A DNA stretch of 64,000 nucleotides from Todiramphus chloris collaris (lineage: Eukaryota; Chordata; Aves; Coraciiformes; Alcedinidae), in assembly GCA_025345505.1 (NCBI GenBank), contig JANVCC010000047.1:6871373-6935372 (forward strand), in the 5' to 3' direction. Made by a program: the position numbers and the translations under genes. Positions 36,311 through 49,867 of this stretch are shown piece after piece. The notes under the pieces were generated by a model, which saw only the letters and a list, made by a program, of their open reading frames with translations, was not told the origin of the DNA and did not search any database. Each line of letters begins with the position of its first letter. The first letter of the stretch is position 1.

Positions 36311-37517
36311 ATACACACGAAGCAAGCTGGAAGAGCTTCCTCATCAGTCCTGGAGCTGCTCCAGTGTTTGAGTGCAGAATGACACACTGTACTAAGATGC
36401 TTTATTTCTGACATATCCACAAGTTTCAGTTACTTGGTGACAGATGACCTCATGGATCTAAACATATATAAGCATTTAAAAACATTTGGATCCAACTAGA
36501 CTGTACATCTCTTTGTTTTTAAACACAATTTATGATACCCTCAAGACGATTATTTTGTCAGAGAATAAAAATAATGTGATTTTTCTGAAAGATATAATCT
36601 AATATTCACCCAACCTCTGTGCTGTAGGTCATAAATTTAATGTAAGTAAGAAACTTGAAAGTGCTAAACCCATGTTTTTACATTAATAAAACACACAAGC
36701 TGCCAAAATGGCAGCAAGCAAGTTATTAGGTCCTATCTGTCTTGTGAATTCTGTGTTATAAAAGAGGATTTGCAGAATTTCTTAATTTACATGCTGTGTC
36801 TTTAAGTCCTACAGTGTAGATGCATTTTATCATTTCGGATTGAAATACTCATCTCATGTTAAAAATATTTAATTGCCAAGTAAACCAGTGGAATCAGGAT
36901 GATGGCTGGTCTTAATTGATGGTCTGATCTTATTACTAGAATGATCAGTAGATGAAATCTTTTGATTCAAGAGGGACGTGAAGATACCTGATTTACTCTT
37001 CTGCCAACAGAAGCCAAAAATGGCTAAATCCCAAAATAACCAGGGAAAACCTCAGGAAGTTTTAATTTCCTGCAAGACCTCAACACATTCTGACTGGTTT
37101 AAATTCTGAGTGGTGTAAACTAGATAATGTCCATTAAATGGACTGCCATTAGTGTCCTTTACACTCATACTGGAAATGCAGCATTGTTCAGATCCCAATT
37201 ATTTTCATTAGTAAAGACCATAAATGTCAAAATAAACCCTTGGCCCGTTGGCTAAGTCAAAGGAACATGATGGGGGTGGGGGGGATTCAGTGCTTAAAAT
37301 GAGCTTTCTTCTAGTAAATTCACTAGAGCGTTGGTTTCCAATTTGAAAACCACTAATACATACATAAGTATCTCCTTAATCGTGATGTACCATTGTTGGG
37401 TACAACTCAGAGAAATGCAGATTGCTGACAGGATAAAGAAGTGGAACCCTGTAAATTCCAAGATGATTTTACATCTTTGTGGCTGTTTGCCAAAAAGGTG
37501 TCCAGCATTGTCTGAAT

Positions 37518-37551
37518 ATCTATCTCCCAGTGGCATCTATCTCCCAGTGGC
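37518..37551. repeat. perfect 17-base tandem duplication
   Basis: ATCTATCTCCCAGTGGC at 37518-37534 and 37535-37551. Confidence 0.95.
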
Positions 37552-37799
37552 AAGCAAGCCCCCCACTCCTGAGTACTCTTGGATGGAAAAAAAAAAAAAA
37601 TTGAATTGCATCAGGAATTGCTCTCCATGGGCAAAGACCAGTGTCTCAAGTTTCCCGCAAAGTTCACACTCAGACATCTCTGGATGCCGAACAATTAAAC
37701 ACAGTTAAAGGTAAAATCGAGATAAGAATCTTCAGCCACGAAGCTCCAAAGGCAGAACAAACTAATCATTCATCCAGACTAAATCCTGCCCTGATTAAA

Positions 37800-37907
37800 C
37801 ACTGTCCCAGGTTGCCCAGAGAGGTGGTGGCTGCCCCATCCCTGGCACCATTGCAGGTGAGGTTGGCTGGGGCTCTGAGCAACCTGCTCTACTTGCAGAT
37901 GTCCCTG
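37800..37907 (+). mobile_element. CR1 LINE internal 3' piece lacking its terminus
   Basis: CACTGTCCCAGGTTGCCCAG to GCAGATGTCCCTGCC. It stops about 75 bases short of the usual 3' terminus, where a minus-oriented CR1 takes over. Confidence 0.85.
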
Positions 37908-38205
37908 CCTGTTCCATTGCCCAACCAACCACTCTCTCAGTAAAGAATTTCTTTCTAATATCCAACCTAAACCTCCCCTGGTGCAACTTCAGCACATTTC
38001 CTCTCATCTTATCACTAGTTACCTGGGAGAAGAGACCAACACCCACCTCACTACAACCTCCCTTCAGGTAGCTATAGAGAACAGTAAGGTCTCCTCTCAG
38101 CCTCCTCTTCTCCAGAATAAACAATCCCAGGTTCCTCAGATGCTCCTCATAAGACATTTTCTCCAGACCTCTTCTGGACCTGCTCCAGCATGTTAATGTC
38201 CTTCT
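37908..38205 (-). mobile_element. CR1 LINE ORF2 C-terminal piece lacking its terminus
   Basis: The minus strand reads [20 protein letters not shown] and [20 protein letters not shown]. Its 3' end should lie to the left but is missing, replaced by the plus-oriented piece at 37800-37907. Confidence 0.85.
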
Positions 38206-39503
38206 TTCATAAAAAAGTATTCCAGAACAAAATCTTTGTGGGTTTTTTTGATAAATTAGTGGAGGAAATAAAACCTATCACGTAGATTAAATGGATGTAA
38301 CTTATGCAGATCCACTTCTCTTGTTAATTCATTCCAGGACGCGTGCAGGTGATTTCAGTGAGAGGTGCAGAAAAAAGACAATGTGAAGGAAGAGGTGCAA
38401 AAGGAAGAGAAGAAACAGTTATTGCAGAAGACAGCTGGAGTGTCACTGCCTAAATTCCCTGTGCGCTGCCATTACAGAACTCGCAACAGAACGATAATCC
38501 ACAATGAACTACACGGAGAAATCCCATTCGTCCCAGGAGTGAAGAACAGAGCAGATATCTTGGAACAGATGATCTGTCAAGATTCTTCCTCGCTCGTAAG
38601 AAATACACTTTTCATTACAGAATTTTTTTAAATGTCTTTCCTGACACATCACTCTCCAGGGAGACAGCGGCACAGCAGCCCCCACATTAACTTAGTGGCT
38701 ATTCATTCTAATTCATCTGTAAAAGTTTCTTTAAAGTGTGGACTCTTAGGGAGAAATATGCGCCCAACAGCTTCATTCCACCAAATGCCTGGCAAGGGCA
38801 ACAAAGAACCAAATAATGAGCACAGGACATTTCTCAAATCATTTAAATTAAGTGTTTCTTTAACTTAAATCACACAAAACCCTGGCTATCCCAACCTCCG
38901 TGCTCTACCTGAAAAATGAAATGTTTTTCAAGCTGGCTGCTCTTATAGCAGATATGTCAGTGTGCACTGTCAGCTGTCAATCTGAAAAATATTAGAAAAT
39001 ATTTCAAGAATCAGATAAAGCAATTTCTGAAATAGGAAAAAAAAACCCTGAATTATCCACAACTGCTGCATATGCAACATGAGAACTGTCCGGTGATCAT
39101 CTTAGCATGACTGTGAAGCTTTTGCTTGCTTTAACTCAATGCTGCAGTGCTTTCCATTAAAAATTAAATATTTGCCAAGGGCTAATTCACTGTGACCCTC
39201 AGACTAGAAAATAACTGCAATATCTCAAATGAGATGGGGAGATAATCATAACAAATACAGATTTTTTAAATTATTCCCTTTCCTCATTTAAAATTCATAA
39301 ACACAGAAACTATGGGAAAGGACCTGTATAAAAGTACTGTTTGAAGAGGCTGGAACGTGGAGAATAAGGTGAGATCTTCAGGATACAATCTGCAGCCCTG
39401 CTCATTGTCATTTTTGGCAACACACTTCCCATCCTAGCTTTTCATGCTTCCAATTAAGGACAGTGAAAACAATGAGTCTTTGTAAGCACCTTAAGCTCTA
39501 CAA

Positions 39504-39810
39504 ATCACAGAATCATGGAATGTTAGGGGTTGGAAGGGACCTCTGAAGATCATCAAGTCCAACCCCCCTGCCAGAGCAGGACCAAAACTAGAGCAGATCA
39601 GGCAGAAATGCATCCAGACAGGTCTTGAAAGTCTCCAGAGAAGGAGACTCCATAAACTCTCTGGGGAGTCTATTCCAATGTTCTACAACTCCTACAGTAA
39701 AGAAGTTCTTCCTCATGTTGAGAAGGAACTTCCTGTGCTCAAGCTTGGATCCATTGCCCCTCGTCCTATCACAGGGCATGAGTGAAAAGAGGTTGTCCAT
39801 GCTTTCTTGA
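39504..39810 (-). mobile_element. CR1 LINE 3' fragment
   Basis: AATCACAGAATCATGGAATG opens the reversed 3' end. The minus strand encodes [20 protein letters not shown] and [20 protein letters not shown]. Confidence 0.9.
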
Positions 39811-40340
39811 TGCCCAGCGTAAAACGTTGAATGGAATTACTATTTTTATTATTAATCCAAAGCCAAGCAGCCACTTTTTGAAAAGAAGTACTTCATAGTT
39901 GCTAGGTGACAACAGTGTAGTCTCCTATGGTGTCGTTTACAAAATGCAAGGTCTTACAAGCAAAGGAAGGAGAAGTTAAAGACATCATACATCTCATTCT
40001 GCCTACTTCACAAGCAAGACTATTATTCACAGGTACAAAGAAACATGTATTTAGCTGTGTAATGAATCTAAAGTTTGATCTGTGGGTTTGGTTTCAAGTG
40101 TATGACTCATTATGGCATATGATTTCCCAACTGACCCCAAGTTTCTCTACTGATAACATCTATTATTCCATCAGTGTTTCTAGATAACCCAATTAAGATG
40201 GACTTTTATCAAAATGAGGAATTTGACCTCTTCGGTTATAAATGCCTCCAGGTTTGTTTCTAAGATTCATATAGAGTTATACACACTGTCTACTTTAAGC
40301 CAGACCACACATCTAATGCTGGTCCTCATCTAAACTCAGT

Positions 40341-40776
40341 TACAGAATCACAGAATATAGAATCATAGAATAGTTTTGGCTCAAAGAGACCTTCAAGATC
40401 ATCAAGTCCAACCTTACTCCCAGCCCTGTCAAAACCACTAAACCATGTCCCTAAGCATAACATCCAACCACCTCTTAAACACCTCTGGGGATGGTGACTC
40501 CACCACCTTCCTGGGCAGCCCATTCCAATGCCTGACAACCCTTTCTGGAAAGAAAGGCTTCCTCATACCCAGCCTGAACCTCCCCTGGTTCAACTTCAGG
40601 CCATTTCCTCTTGTTCTGTCACTTGTCAACAGGGAGAACAGACCAACTCCCACCTTGCTACAACTTCCCTTCAGGTAGCTGTAGAGGGCAATAAGGTCTC
40701 CCCTCAGCCTTCTTTTCTCAAGGCTAAACAGCCCCAGATCCCTCAGCCTTTCCTCGTAAGACACATGCTCCAAAGA
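40341..40776 (-). mobile_element. CR1 LINE 3' fragment with a well kept ORF2 C-terminus
   Basis: The minus strand holds an uninterrupted 111-codon frame starting [20 protein letters not shown] and continuing [20 protein letters not shown] and [20 protein letters not shown]. Three octamer repeats mark the 3' end at the left. It is among the least decayed copies. Confidence 0.92.
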
Positions 40777-41933
40777 TTAGCTATAGAAGAAACTTATGTT
40801 TTTACCATACTCCTTTGAGATGTAGGTAAATTAGATGCCTAAGATGTCCTGAATTGGATAGTGAAGATACATCCCTAGTTTTACCTAAATATATCACACT
40901 TTACTACTGCTGTGTTCACTTTCTACATCATTACAGATGGCAAAAGAATGCATCCATTAAGTTAAGAGCTTAGCATTGCACTAGACCCTTCTTTGTATTT
41001 ACTAACCCCAGTAAATACATGTTTTATTTTAAACGAGTCTCTAAATGTTCAGAGGACAAGGACCGCTTAATGAACAGCGTGAGATTTATGAGGACAGTAA
41101 ATCCGTCCGTTCCTTGTTTTTTCAGTGTTCAGAACCTGCAAGATATCTGGCACATGAGGATGTTCTTGTTACTTAACCACATTAATTGTTTTTTTTTAAA
41201 CAGAAAACTGAACTCATCGCATTCGGTTTGTTGATAACTTGAGCATTTAGAATGAAAAAGGAAGAGTCCTTGATAGGCTATGTTAAAGAAATCTCCGGAG
41301 AGGTTCAAGTGATGAAAGAACATTTTTAATCTTCTAGTCACTTTGAGGAAAGATTTTATCATCGAAAATGCATCACCTGCAAGTAATAGATCACCCCGAG
41401 TGTTTGTGAGTGGTGGTAAATGATTTCACCGATGGCAACCCTCTGTATGCAAGCACCTCTTCATACTTCAATCATTGCTTTGGTCACTGAAAGCATTTGT
41501 GGATGACAGCATGCCACTAGAGAATATATTCACCACCAGTTTTTTCTTCTCTGTCAGCCTCAATCACTGAGAATTATGTCCAGTTTTCAAATAATGGAAT
41601 TTAAAAAAAACCCCAACACTTTACTATGCTTGCCCTTGAAAACTGCCTGTTGCAAAAGCCAATGTGAAAATCTATCTCATCAATGTAAACTGCCTTCAGT
41701 GGTTACAAAGCACTTACCAGGGTGTTACTGTCACCTTGCTCTGAACATGGAAGGAAAGCACAACCAATAAAGACTTGCAAAAACAACATATTGATGGTAT
41801 CGCCCAAACTCCCTCATTCTCCTTGGAATTTTCTGGAAAAATGAGGCCGATAGTACATGTAAGGTTTTCTGAGTGTGAGATAAAAAATGCAGATTGGTCT
41901 TAAAGCAGAGACAAGGGTATAGGTTGATATAGG

Positions 41934-42452
41934 CTGCACCTCGAGTACTGGGTTCAGTTCTGGGCACCTCAATACAAGAAAGACATTGAGGTGCGGGAGC
42001 GGGTCCAGGGAAGAGCAACGAAGCTGGTGAAGGGTCTGGAGAACAAGCCTTATGAGGAGCAGCTGAGGGACTTGGGGTTGTTGAGTCTGAAGAAAAGAAA
42101 GTCTGAGGGGAGACCTTCTCACTCTCTACAACTATCTGACAGGAGGTTGTAGAGAAGTAGGTGCTGGCCCCTTCTCACAAGTAACTAGTGAGAGAACACC
42201 AGGCAATGGCCTCAAGCAGCACCACGGGAGCTTTAGGCTAGATATTAGGAAAATCTTTTTCACTGAAAGGGTTGTCAGGCATTGGAACAGGCTGCCCAGG
42301 GACAGAGTTGAGTGACCACCCATGGATGATTTTAAAAGCCATAAAGATGTGGTGCTTGGGGATATGGCTTAGTGGTGGGCTAGGCAGAGTAGGGTTAATG
42401 GTTAGACTCAATGATCTTAAAGGTCTTTTCCAACCTGAATGATTCTATGGCT
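41934..42452 (+). mobile_element. CR1 LINE 3' fragment
   Basis: GGCTGCACCTCGAGTACTGG (the [17 protein letters not shown] region of ORF2, frame broken) runs to CCTGAATGATTCTATGGCTT. It is about 520 bases long, with one octamer left at the 3' end. Confidence 0.9.
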
Positions 42453-43455
42453 TCTGAAATAACTAGCAAAGAACTACTTCCCATATGGTTTTTTAACCAA
42501 CTTATTTATGAGATCTGTTGATGGCCATTCATATCTTGGTAGCTAACGCTGTCACACCTGAAGTTCACTTGTAAGATGCAACAGCAGGAATAAAACTCCT
42601 TATGGATTTGCAAAGTAGTTGAAGCATTTCATAGATAACCTAGATTCTACAGGCTTTCAGAGCCATTTCCATTTTACCTACTTAAGTTTTATAAACTCCC
42701 TCACTTTCATTCCCTCAAAATTCTTTAAGACTTCCGTAAAAGGAAAGATTTTGGAAATATGGTGAAACGTGAATTAGTGAGAAGACTGCAACAGAAAATA
42801 CAATTAAAATTCTAATTTAGAAACTTATTCCCTGGCATACTAGATAGCAATAACTTAACCTCATTAATCTTCCTGATTTATCTCCAGCAGAAAAATATAG
42901 TATGTTGATGGGATTTTATGACCCTTTCTTTATAGAAAGAACCCTCTGGGTACAATATGCACACTTGCACTGTAACTAAAGTGCAGGATATATTATTTTT
43001 AACTTGTGTGTAAAAAAGAAAATTAAAGGTGTTCTCAAAAAGCACTTATTTCTTCTTATGCAAATAGATTTCCTGCTTTTAGAGGATATAACAAACAGTT
43101 TTCAGGTATGGCATGTGGGATTTTCATATCTCCCTATTCCTCCCTCACTGTTTTGGGTGTTTTTTAACACAGTCTATAATGAAAAGCTTTGTTCACAACT
43201 ATCATACTTTGTATGTTTTCAAGAAGACAGTGAACTGGAGCAACACTCATGACTCTGATGTCTGTAAACATAAAGTGAATGAACACAGGCCACACTGAAC
43301 ATCAACTGCTGTGATAGGAAACCTCTTCTAGGGAAATACAGAAAGATGCTGATCACCACATAGCCACTATCCATCTTTTTGCAAACAAAATTACCCACTT
43401 CTTTATTGAGTGATTCTGATATCTCCTTGCTTCGTACCCATGACAAAGAATTGGA

Positions 43456-43642
43456 GAAGGGTTTGGGTTGGAAGGGACCTTTCAAGGTCAGAGCCCCAGC
43501 CAACCTCATCTACAGTGGTGCCACGAGTGGGGCAGCAACCACCTCTCTGGGCAGCCTGGGCCAGGGTCTCCTCACCTTCAATGTAAAAAATGTCTTCCTT
43601 CTCTCTAGTCTAGATTTCCCTCTTTTAGTTTAAAACCACTAC
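43456..43642 (-). mobile_element. CR1 LINE 3' fragment with internal deletion
   Basis: GAAGGGTTTGGGTTGGAAGG is followed after TTTCAAGGTCA by AGAGCCCCAGCCAACCTCAT. Compared with 36014 about 60 bases between these blocks are missing, and the octamer end is worn away. Confidence 0.8.
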
Positions 43643-44339
43643 TCATTTCAGTGAGGCCAAAAAGAAGAGGGATCTTAAGCTACTGGGTGAAGGCAGACAC
43701 ATTGAGTCGGAGATAACGGAGACATTCCCAGGTACCATTACAACCATCTAACTTTGACTTAACCCAGGGAAGTTAACAACACTATTTTTATTACTATTGT
43801 TATTGATGATGATAATAATATGCCTCTTTTGTCCCTACCTTTGAAAGCTTACCTCACTGTCCTGTATAAGAGGCTAAAGTATCCAAAGTGGCTCTTGGCT
43901 GCCAAATTATCAGGGTAAATCACTCCTTCTTCCACTGTTACAGTGGTGCTCTCAGAAGTACCTCACTCCTATACTTCCTCTGTTGAACTCAGAATATGAG
44001 CAGTCAGATGGATTCTACAACCTGATTTTAGGTACCTTAGAGCTTTGGGAATATTTTGGGGGATCCTTTTGTGCAGTTTAAATTTTAATTCAGAAAACTA
44101 ATAGAAGATTTAAATACTGCTTCCAAGTCTAGCCCATTTTTCCTCCCATAGATTAGCATTATGACATCTGATTTACTTTACAAATAATAAAAGCTTGCCC
44201 CAGGGAATGGTTTCAAAGAGCTAATGAAATGTTATTAAAGCAGAGCATAAAGATACAACGTGCTATGAAAAAAGCAGGCAAGAAATACAGCTTTTTTTCC
44301 CTCCCCATAGTAAAAAAGAGAGTTTGCAATTTGTTTAAA

Positions 44340-44458
44340 ATAGAGTAAAAAAACAAAACAAAAAAAAATCAAACCAAAAAAAAAAGAGGAAAAGAAAAGT
44401 GAAAATGAAAAATACAGAAAGAAAAAGAATGAGAGAAAAGGGAGAAGAAGAGACAGAA
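44340..44458. repeat. A-rich / purine-rich low-complexity stretch
   Basis: Runs of A broken by C and G, changing to GA-rich sequence; no clear unit. Confidence 0.85.
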
Positions 44459-44864
44459 ATTATTTTAGTCATCAGTAGAAAAACAAGTTAAACTACAGTA
44501 GCAAGCTTTGTGTTGCAGTCATTACCATTTTCTGTTCTGTCATGTTTTAAGTAGTGATTGATGTGCCAAAAAGACGAGCTGGCAGAGAAAAAGACAGGCA
44601 TGGCTGAACAGGGAGGTTTTCCTGGAAGTCAGGAGAAAAAAAAAAAAAAGAGAGTTTATGGCCTTTGGAAGAAGGGGCAGAATCTCAGGAAGACTATAAG
44701 GTTGTTGGGAGGTTATGCAGGGAGAAAATGAGAAGGGACAAAGCCATACTAGAAATTAATCTGGTTACTGTCATAAAAGACAATAAAAGATGTTTCTCTA
44801 AGTATATTGTCAACAAAAAAAGGGTTAAGAAAAATCTCCATTCTCTGTTAGATGTCACATAATG

Positions 44865-45258
44865 ACCAAGGATGAGGGATCTGGTGGTGTTCAGCCTAGA
44901 AAAAAGAAGGCTCAGGGGAGACCTGGCTCTCAACAGCTCCCTGACAGAAGGATGGAGCCAAGTGGGGTTGGGTTCTGCTCCCAAGGAATAGGACAAGAGG
45001 AAACAGCCTCAAATTGCATCGGGGAGGTTTAGGCTGGACATGAGGAACAATTTCTTCCCTGCAAGGTCTGTCAAGTGCTGTCCCAGGCTGCCCAGGGCAG
45101 TGGTGGAGTCCCCATGATCCCTGGAGGGGTTTCCAAGCTGTGGAGATGTGGTGCTGAGGGACATGGGTTAGTGGTGCCCTGGCAGTGCTGGGTTAATGGT
45201 TGGACACAATGATATGAAAGGTGTCTTCCAACCTAAATCATTCCATAATTCTATAGCA
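44865..45258 (+). mobile_element. CR1 LINE 3' fragment
   Basis: GGATGAGGGATCTGGTGGTG to CATTCCATAATTCTAT. It has the same 3' block as 14240, and close similarity to that copy is evident by eye. Confidence 0.9.
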
Positions 45259-46392
45259 TTGAAGTGGTGGACACTTACGCTAAGAAGAAAGGTGACTTTT
45301 GACACATTTCTAGCTAATCCAGTAATATGTTTTTCCTGATTTTATCTGAATAAATCACTGTAACTGAGACAGTGCACTGAGCTCCAAATTCACAAGAACT
45401 GCCTGACTGTTTACATGATCAACTGACCCAAGCACAGACAACCTAATACCATCTCCAAATCTCCTCCTTCCGATTTGGAACCACACAATCCGGAAAAAAA
45501 CCTTGAACATAATACAATTCCCTGAAGCAACAGAAAACAGCGCGCAGAGAAGCGAAAGAAAAGCAAATAAAGGTTGAATTCGAGAGGTGACCCAAACCCT
45601 CTCCTATCTACATCTACGTTGCAATGTACAGACAGCTGATCTAACCTTTCCCAAGTGATGAAGCACCCCTCAGATTCTGCTGGTGACGAGAGCTTCAGCA
45701 GTGTATCTAGGCTGGTCTAGTTAGTATAGTTCGGACAGAAGATAAGAAAGCAACAAAGCTCACACAGGAAGTTTTTAATTATGCTACGGGGCAACACTGA
45801 CATTGTATTTGACTAGATAAAAGCCAGAGTACACCGGCGTGTACATGGAACACAAATATCTTACACACTGTTGTTTTTCCTGTTGGTAAGATAGTACTTT
45901 CCAAGGGAAGTAAGAGCAGTAGGGTGGGTGAAAATAGATAAGGGTCTTCTTGAAGCGCCCTTTCACAGAAAGGAGAGCACTTCTTTGTGCTGGGTCATCA
46001 CATTCTTTTGATCTTTGCAGGAAACTTTGGTGCCTTGGTGTCTGCTGTCTTGCAAATACACTATTTGCTGCCATACATAAAGACAATTATTTGTTCCTCT
46101 AGGCTTGACTTTTAGCCCAGCATTTCCCACATTCAAAAGCTCTTCTATCTACAGCTATGTAGCTACTTCCCACTTTTCCTGGCTAGCATCCAAACTGCTC
46201 TTGGACCTAGACAACTCCATACCTCTCAGAGAAACCACTGAAAGAATAATACAGAGTATTTAAGAGCACATAAAGAAAACCAGCCTAAAAGTAGTAGCAG
46301 TAGTAATGGGATTGACAATGAGGAGTGTTGCTGTCAGTTGTTAACCTAATCATCTTTAGCATACTCACCATATGCTGACAGGCAGCAGCTCG

Positions 46393-46432
46393 TCAATACA
46401 GCCCCAAGATTATCAGTACAGCCCCAAGACTA
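46393..46432. repeat. 20-base tandem duplication
   Basis: TCAATACAGCCCCAAGATTA is followed by TCAGTACAGCCCCAAGACTA, two substitutions. Confidence 0.95.
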
Positions 46433-46457
46433 CTCACTAGAACAAAGAGTGGCTCGT

Positions 46458-46765
46458 TAGAATCACAGAATGTTCGGGGTTGGAAGGGACCTCTGGAGAT
46501 CATCAAGTCCAACCCCTCTGCCAGAGCAGAATCACCCAGGGCAGGCCACACAGGAACAGATCCAGGTGGGTCTTGAAAGTCTCCAGAGAAGGAGACTCCA
46601 CAACCTCTCTGGGCAGCCTGTGCCAGGCTCTGCCACTCTCCCAGTGAAGAAGTTTCTGCTCATGTTGAGGTGGAACTTGGTGTGTTTCATCTTGCTACCA
46701 TTACCCCTCATCCTAACCCAGGGCACCACTGAAATGAGACTGGTCCCTTCTACCTGACACTCAGG
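46458..46765 (-). mobile_element. CR1 LINE 3' fragment
   Basis: TTAGAATCACAGAATGTTCG opens the reversed 3' end. The minus strand encodes [20 protein letters not shown]. It ends at the GACACTCAGGTGCAGTAA stretch. Confidence 0.9.
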
Positions 46766-48639
46766 TGCAGTAACGAACAGCAGAAGCTCACCAACGCAAG
46801 TTGTCCTATTTTGAGGTCTGAAATGTATACACCATGCTTTCAAATACCAAGGAGACTATCCCTGCAGCTGTTTGTCAACCAGCCAGTTTACTTCAGTATA
46901 TACTACATGGGATTACAGGCTACTCAAATGAGCCCAGACTCGGCTAATGGATGAAATGGGTTAATGAAGAGGGAGGGACAAAAGGCATTGCTGCCCCTAA
47001 ACGCTGTTCACTTGAGGAGCACTTCTGCATCACTAATCCGACATCAGAGACGTGGTGCTAGTCTTTTGTCAATGGGCAAGTACAAACACACGCTGCAAAA
47101 GTGACCATTTCACTACTGCATGTATCCACAGGAGCTCAGCAATGGACATTTGGGTTGTCTAGGTCTATTTGCATGTGATCAGACAGTATAGTCCTGATGC
47201 CTGAGAAAGAAACTTTCAAAGAGCTTTGAGATGTCTTCTAAACTTGTGCAACACCATGGAGATCTCTGAATGTCCCAGTACAAATGTGTCTTCCTTCTTA
47301 TTTATCACTCAGCAACCAGAGAATATACTCTGCAAGTGAAATAAGCACTGGAATAACTAACAGGAAAAAAAAAATAAAATCAATTTTTCAAGCAATAATG
47401 ATGGACACAGAAATTTCAGTGTCATCAGTTCCTTACTGGGCTAATGTGCAACAAGGATGCCTCTTCTACTCTAGCTTTGTGTTTCATACTTGCTATGTAT
47501 AAGTAACAGCACAATTTAGCAATATAACAAACCAAATGTAATATTCACAGAAAACAAGATCTGGAGAAAAAAAAAAGGGAAGAAAAGAGCCATTGTTTGA
47601 CAGAAGAGTCTATTTTCTAAAGGACAACATGGTGAGGACATGAAGGTGAGTTGTTTATGGAGCAAGGGAGCTAACTGAAAAGTTACCAAGTCCATATAAC
47701 ACACATGGTTTATGAAATAAGAAACTTAACAAACAAATACAGGGCTAGTCACGGAGCAAAACTACCACAAAATACTGTTTACATTCACAGCTTTAAGAAC
47801 TGAAAAGGAGTAATCATAGTTCTGCACTCAGATCACACCCATGACATTATTCTGTGCATTTTTTCCTGACGTGCAGGACCCTTGCGAACATGTCACCTCA
47901 CTACTCTTTTGTTCAGCTGCTGATCTTGCTGTCTATCAAAACAATCCCTCAGTAATGAAGATTGAGGTTTAATGACTTGATGTATAATTTTGGTTTGTGG
48001 GTTGGTTTTTTTTTTTGCAATCTGCTTCTTCGTTCTCTTTTGCATAAGCTGAGCAAAATACAGCAATTTATCAGCTCTCTGTGGGCATTTTGAGATTTAT
48101 ATACATTGCAGTTCTGCATTTTTATTCTGCATCTCCTTTCATTAGAACACTGCACTCACGCTAGATTAATTGAGGGAAGCCAACATTATAAAAGCTCTGC
48201 TGAATAGCTGCAGATGCCTTTATTCTCTGCAACCCTCCATAAAACAAAACTTTAAAAAATTTGAGTCTCTACATAAATATTTCCCTTACAAGACAATACA
48301 AAGATCCCAGGCATCTGCCTCTCATTAAGCCAATTACTAGTTGTTTAAAATAATCCAATAAAGTCCATATTTATCAGATTTCTTATTAAAAGTATTATTA
48401 GACTGAATGCACTGAATTCTGTCAAGGGAACCAGACAGAATGAGGAAGAGTGAGTGAGCTGGACAAGAGCGACTTGGTACTAAAGTGTTCCAGTTCTGAC
48501 AGTTGGTGGAAGTCCCAAACTTGACAACAGGGGAAGACTCACTGCTATGAGACGCAGAGATGTCATCTCAGTAGGGACTAGACATCCATCTGGAGTACTA
48601 AGTAGGACATAAACAGCTGGAGTACACAGCTGGAGGGCT

Positions 48640-48712
48640 AGGGAGGTCCATACTGTGTTGAATCCTGTTAAACATCTTCATTAATGATCTGGATGATGGG
48701 TCAGAGTGCACC
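48640..48712 (+). mobile_element. CR1 LINE ORF2 fragment (INDLDDG region)
   Basis: In the plus orientation, TTCATTAATGATCTGGATGATGG corresponds to the FINDLDDG motif of CR1 reverse transcriptase. It is interrupted at about 48720 by the minus-oriented copy. It may be an older element split by that insertion, with 49440-49556 as a possible remainder. Confidence 0.6.
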
Positions 48713-48724
48713 CTCACCAGTAAT

Positions 48725-49112
48725 ATTATCATTCAGGTCAGAAGATGCCTTTAAGATCATCAAGTCCAACCATTAACCCAGCACTTCCAGGGCACCATTA
48801 AACCATGTCCCTCAGCACCACATCTCCATGGCTTGGAAAGCCCTCCAGGGATAATGGAGAATCCACCACTGCCCTGGGCAGCCTGGGACAGGCCTGGACA
48901 ACCGTTGCAGGGAAGAAATTGTTCCTCATGTCCAACTTAAACCTCCCCAGGTGAAACTTGAGGCTGTTTCCTCTTGTCCTGTCACTTGTTCCTTGGGAGC
49001 AGAGCCCAACCCCCCTGGCTCCAACCTCCTGTCAGGGAGCTGTCGAGAGCCAGAAGGTCTCCCCTCAGCCTCCTTTGCTGCAGGCTGAACAAGCCCAGGT
49101 CCCTCAGCTGAA
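48725..49112 (-). mobile_element. CR1 LINE 3' fragment
   Basis: TCATTCAGGTCAGAAGATGC to CCCAGGTCCCTCAGCTGAAG. It has the GGGACAGGCCTGGACAACCG block shared with 53663. The terminal octamers are lost. Confidence 0.85.
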
Positions 49113-49439
49113 GAGAAAGAAATGCCTCAATTTCTTTCAATGTTGGATACAAGAGTCATTTGAACGCAGATTGTGGTACTGAAATGTTAACTGACAGCTC
49201 AAAGATTAGGTCACTTTCCTGATACTAGCAATCTGCTGGACATGGGACACAGTATTCTTTAAAATTAGGTTTCATCTCAAATTTCATCAAAGCTAGAAAT
49301 GTCCTGGAATTCCCTAAGTTACAAGAAAATCTTTTCTTCCAAAACAAAATAGGTTCCTATTTTGGGATGGTAAAAAAAGTCAAGTTAGTAAAAACCAGTA
49401 AGATTCTAAAAGACAGCAAAACTGATTCAGTCCAGTGAA

Positions 49440-49556
49440 ACTGAACACGATCCTGGGCACCCTGGATTGGGTGACCTGCCTTTGTCAGGGGGGTTGGATG
49501 AGGTAATCTTCAGAGGTCCCTTCCAACCCTCACCATGCTGGGATTCTGTGAAAGCT
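49440..49556 (+). mobile_element. CR1 LINE 3' terminus
   Basis: GATCCTGGGCACCCTGGATT to ATGCTGGGATTCTGTGA. It is a short plus-oriented 3' end resembling, in reverse, the copies at 55725 and 61875. Confidence 0.8.
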
Positions 49557-49867
49557 GAAATTCCACACTGCCTCCACACTTTAAGTGCTCCTGAAATAGC
49601 TATGGGACTATGAACACCTCACACTTTTGAGGGGACCCCAGATCTAGAAGGGGATGTAGTGAAAGGTCAAGCTTTATCTGCGGGGAAGTATCCTGGTATC
49701 AGAGGGAGCACTGCTGGGGAATCAGCCTAAGGCAATATTTAAGGCAATTTCAGTGTAGCATACTTGAGCTAAAAAGAAACCAACTCCTTGTTATGTCAAC
49801 AGGAAAGACATTCCTTTCCCAGCTAGGCTATCCTACCTCAGCAATGTTTACAACTCGATTGATGGCA

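Noticed and set aside
38365..38631. 88-codon plus-strand frame with charged N-terminus
   Set aside because: The purine-rich start makes Lys/Glu-rich text by composition alone; it lies between CR1s with no exon signals and opposite to the PTPRM strand.
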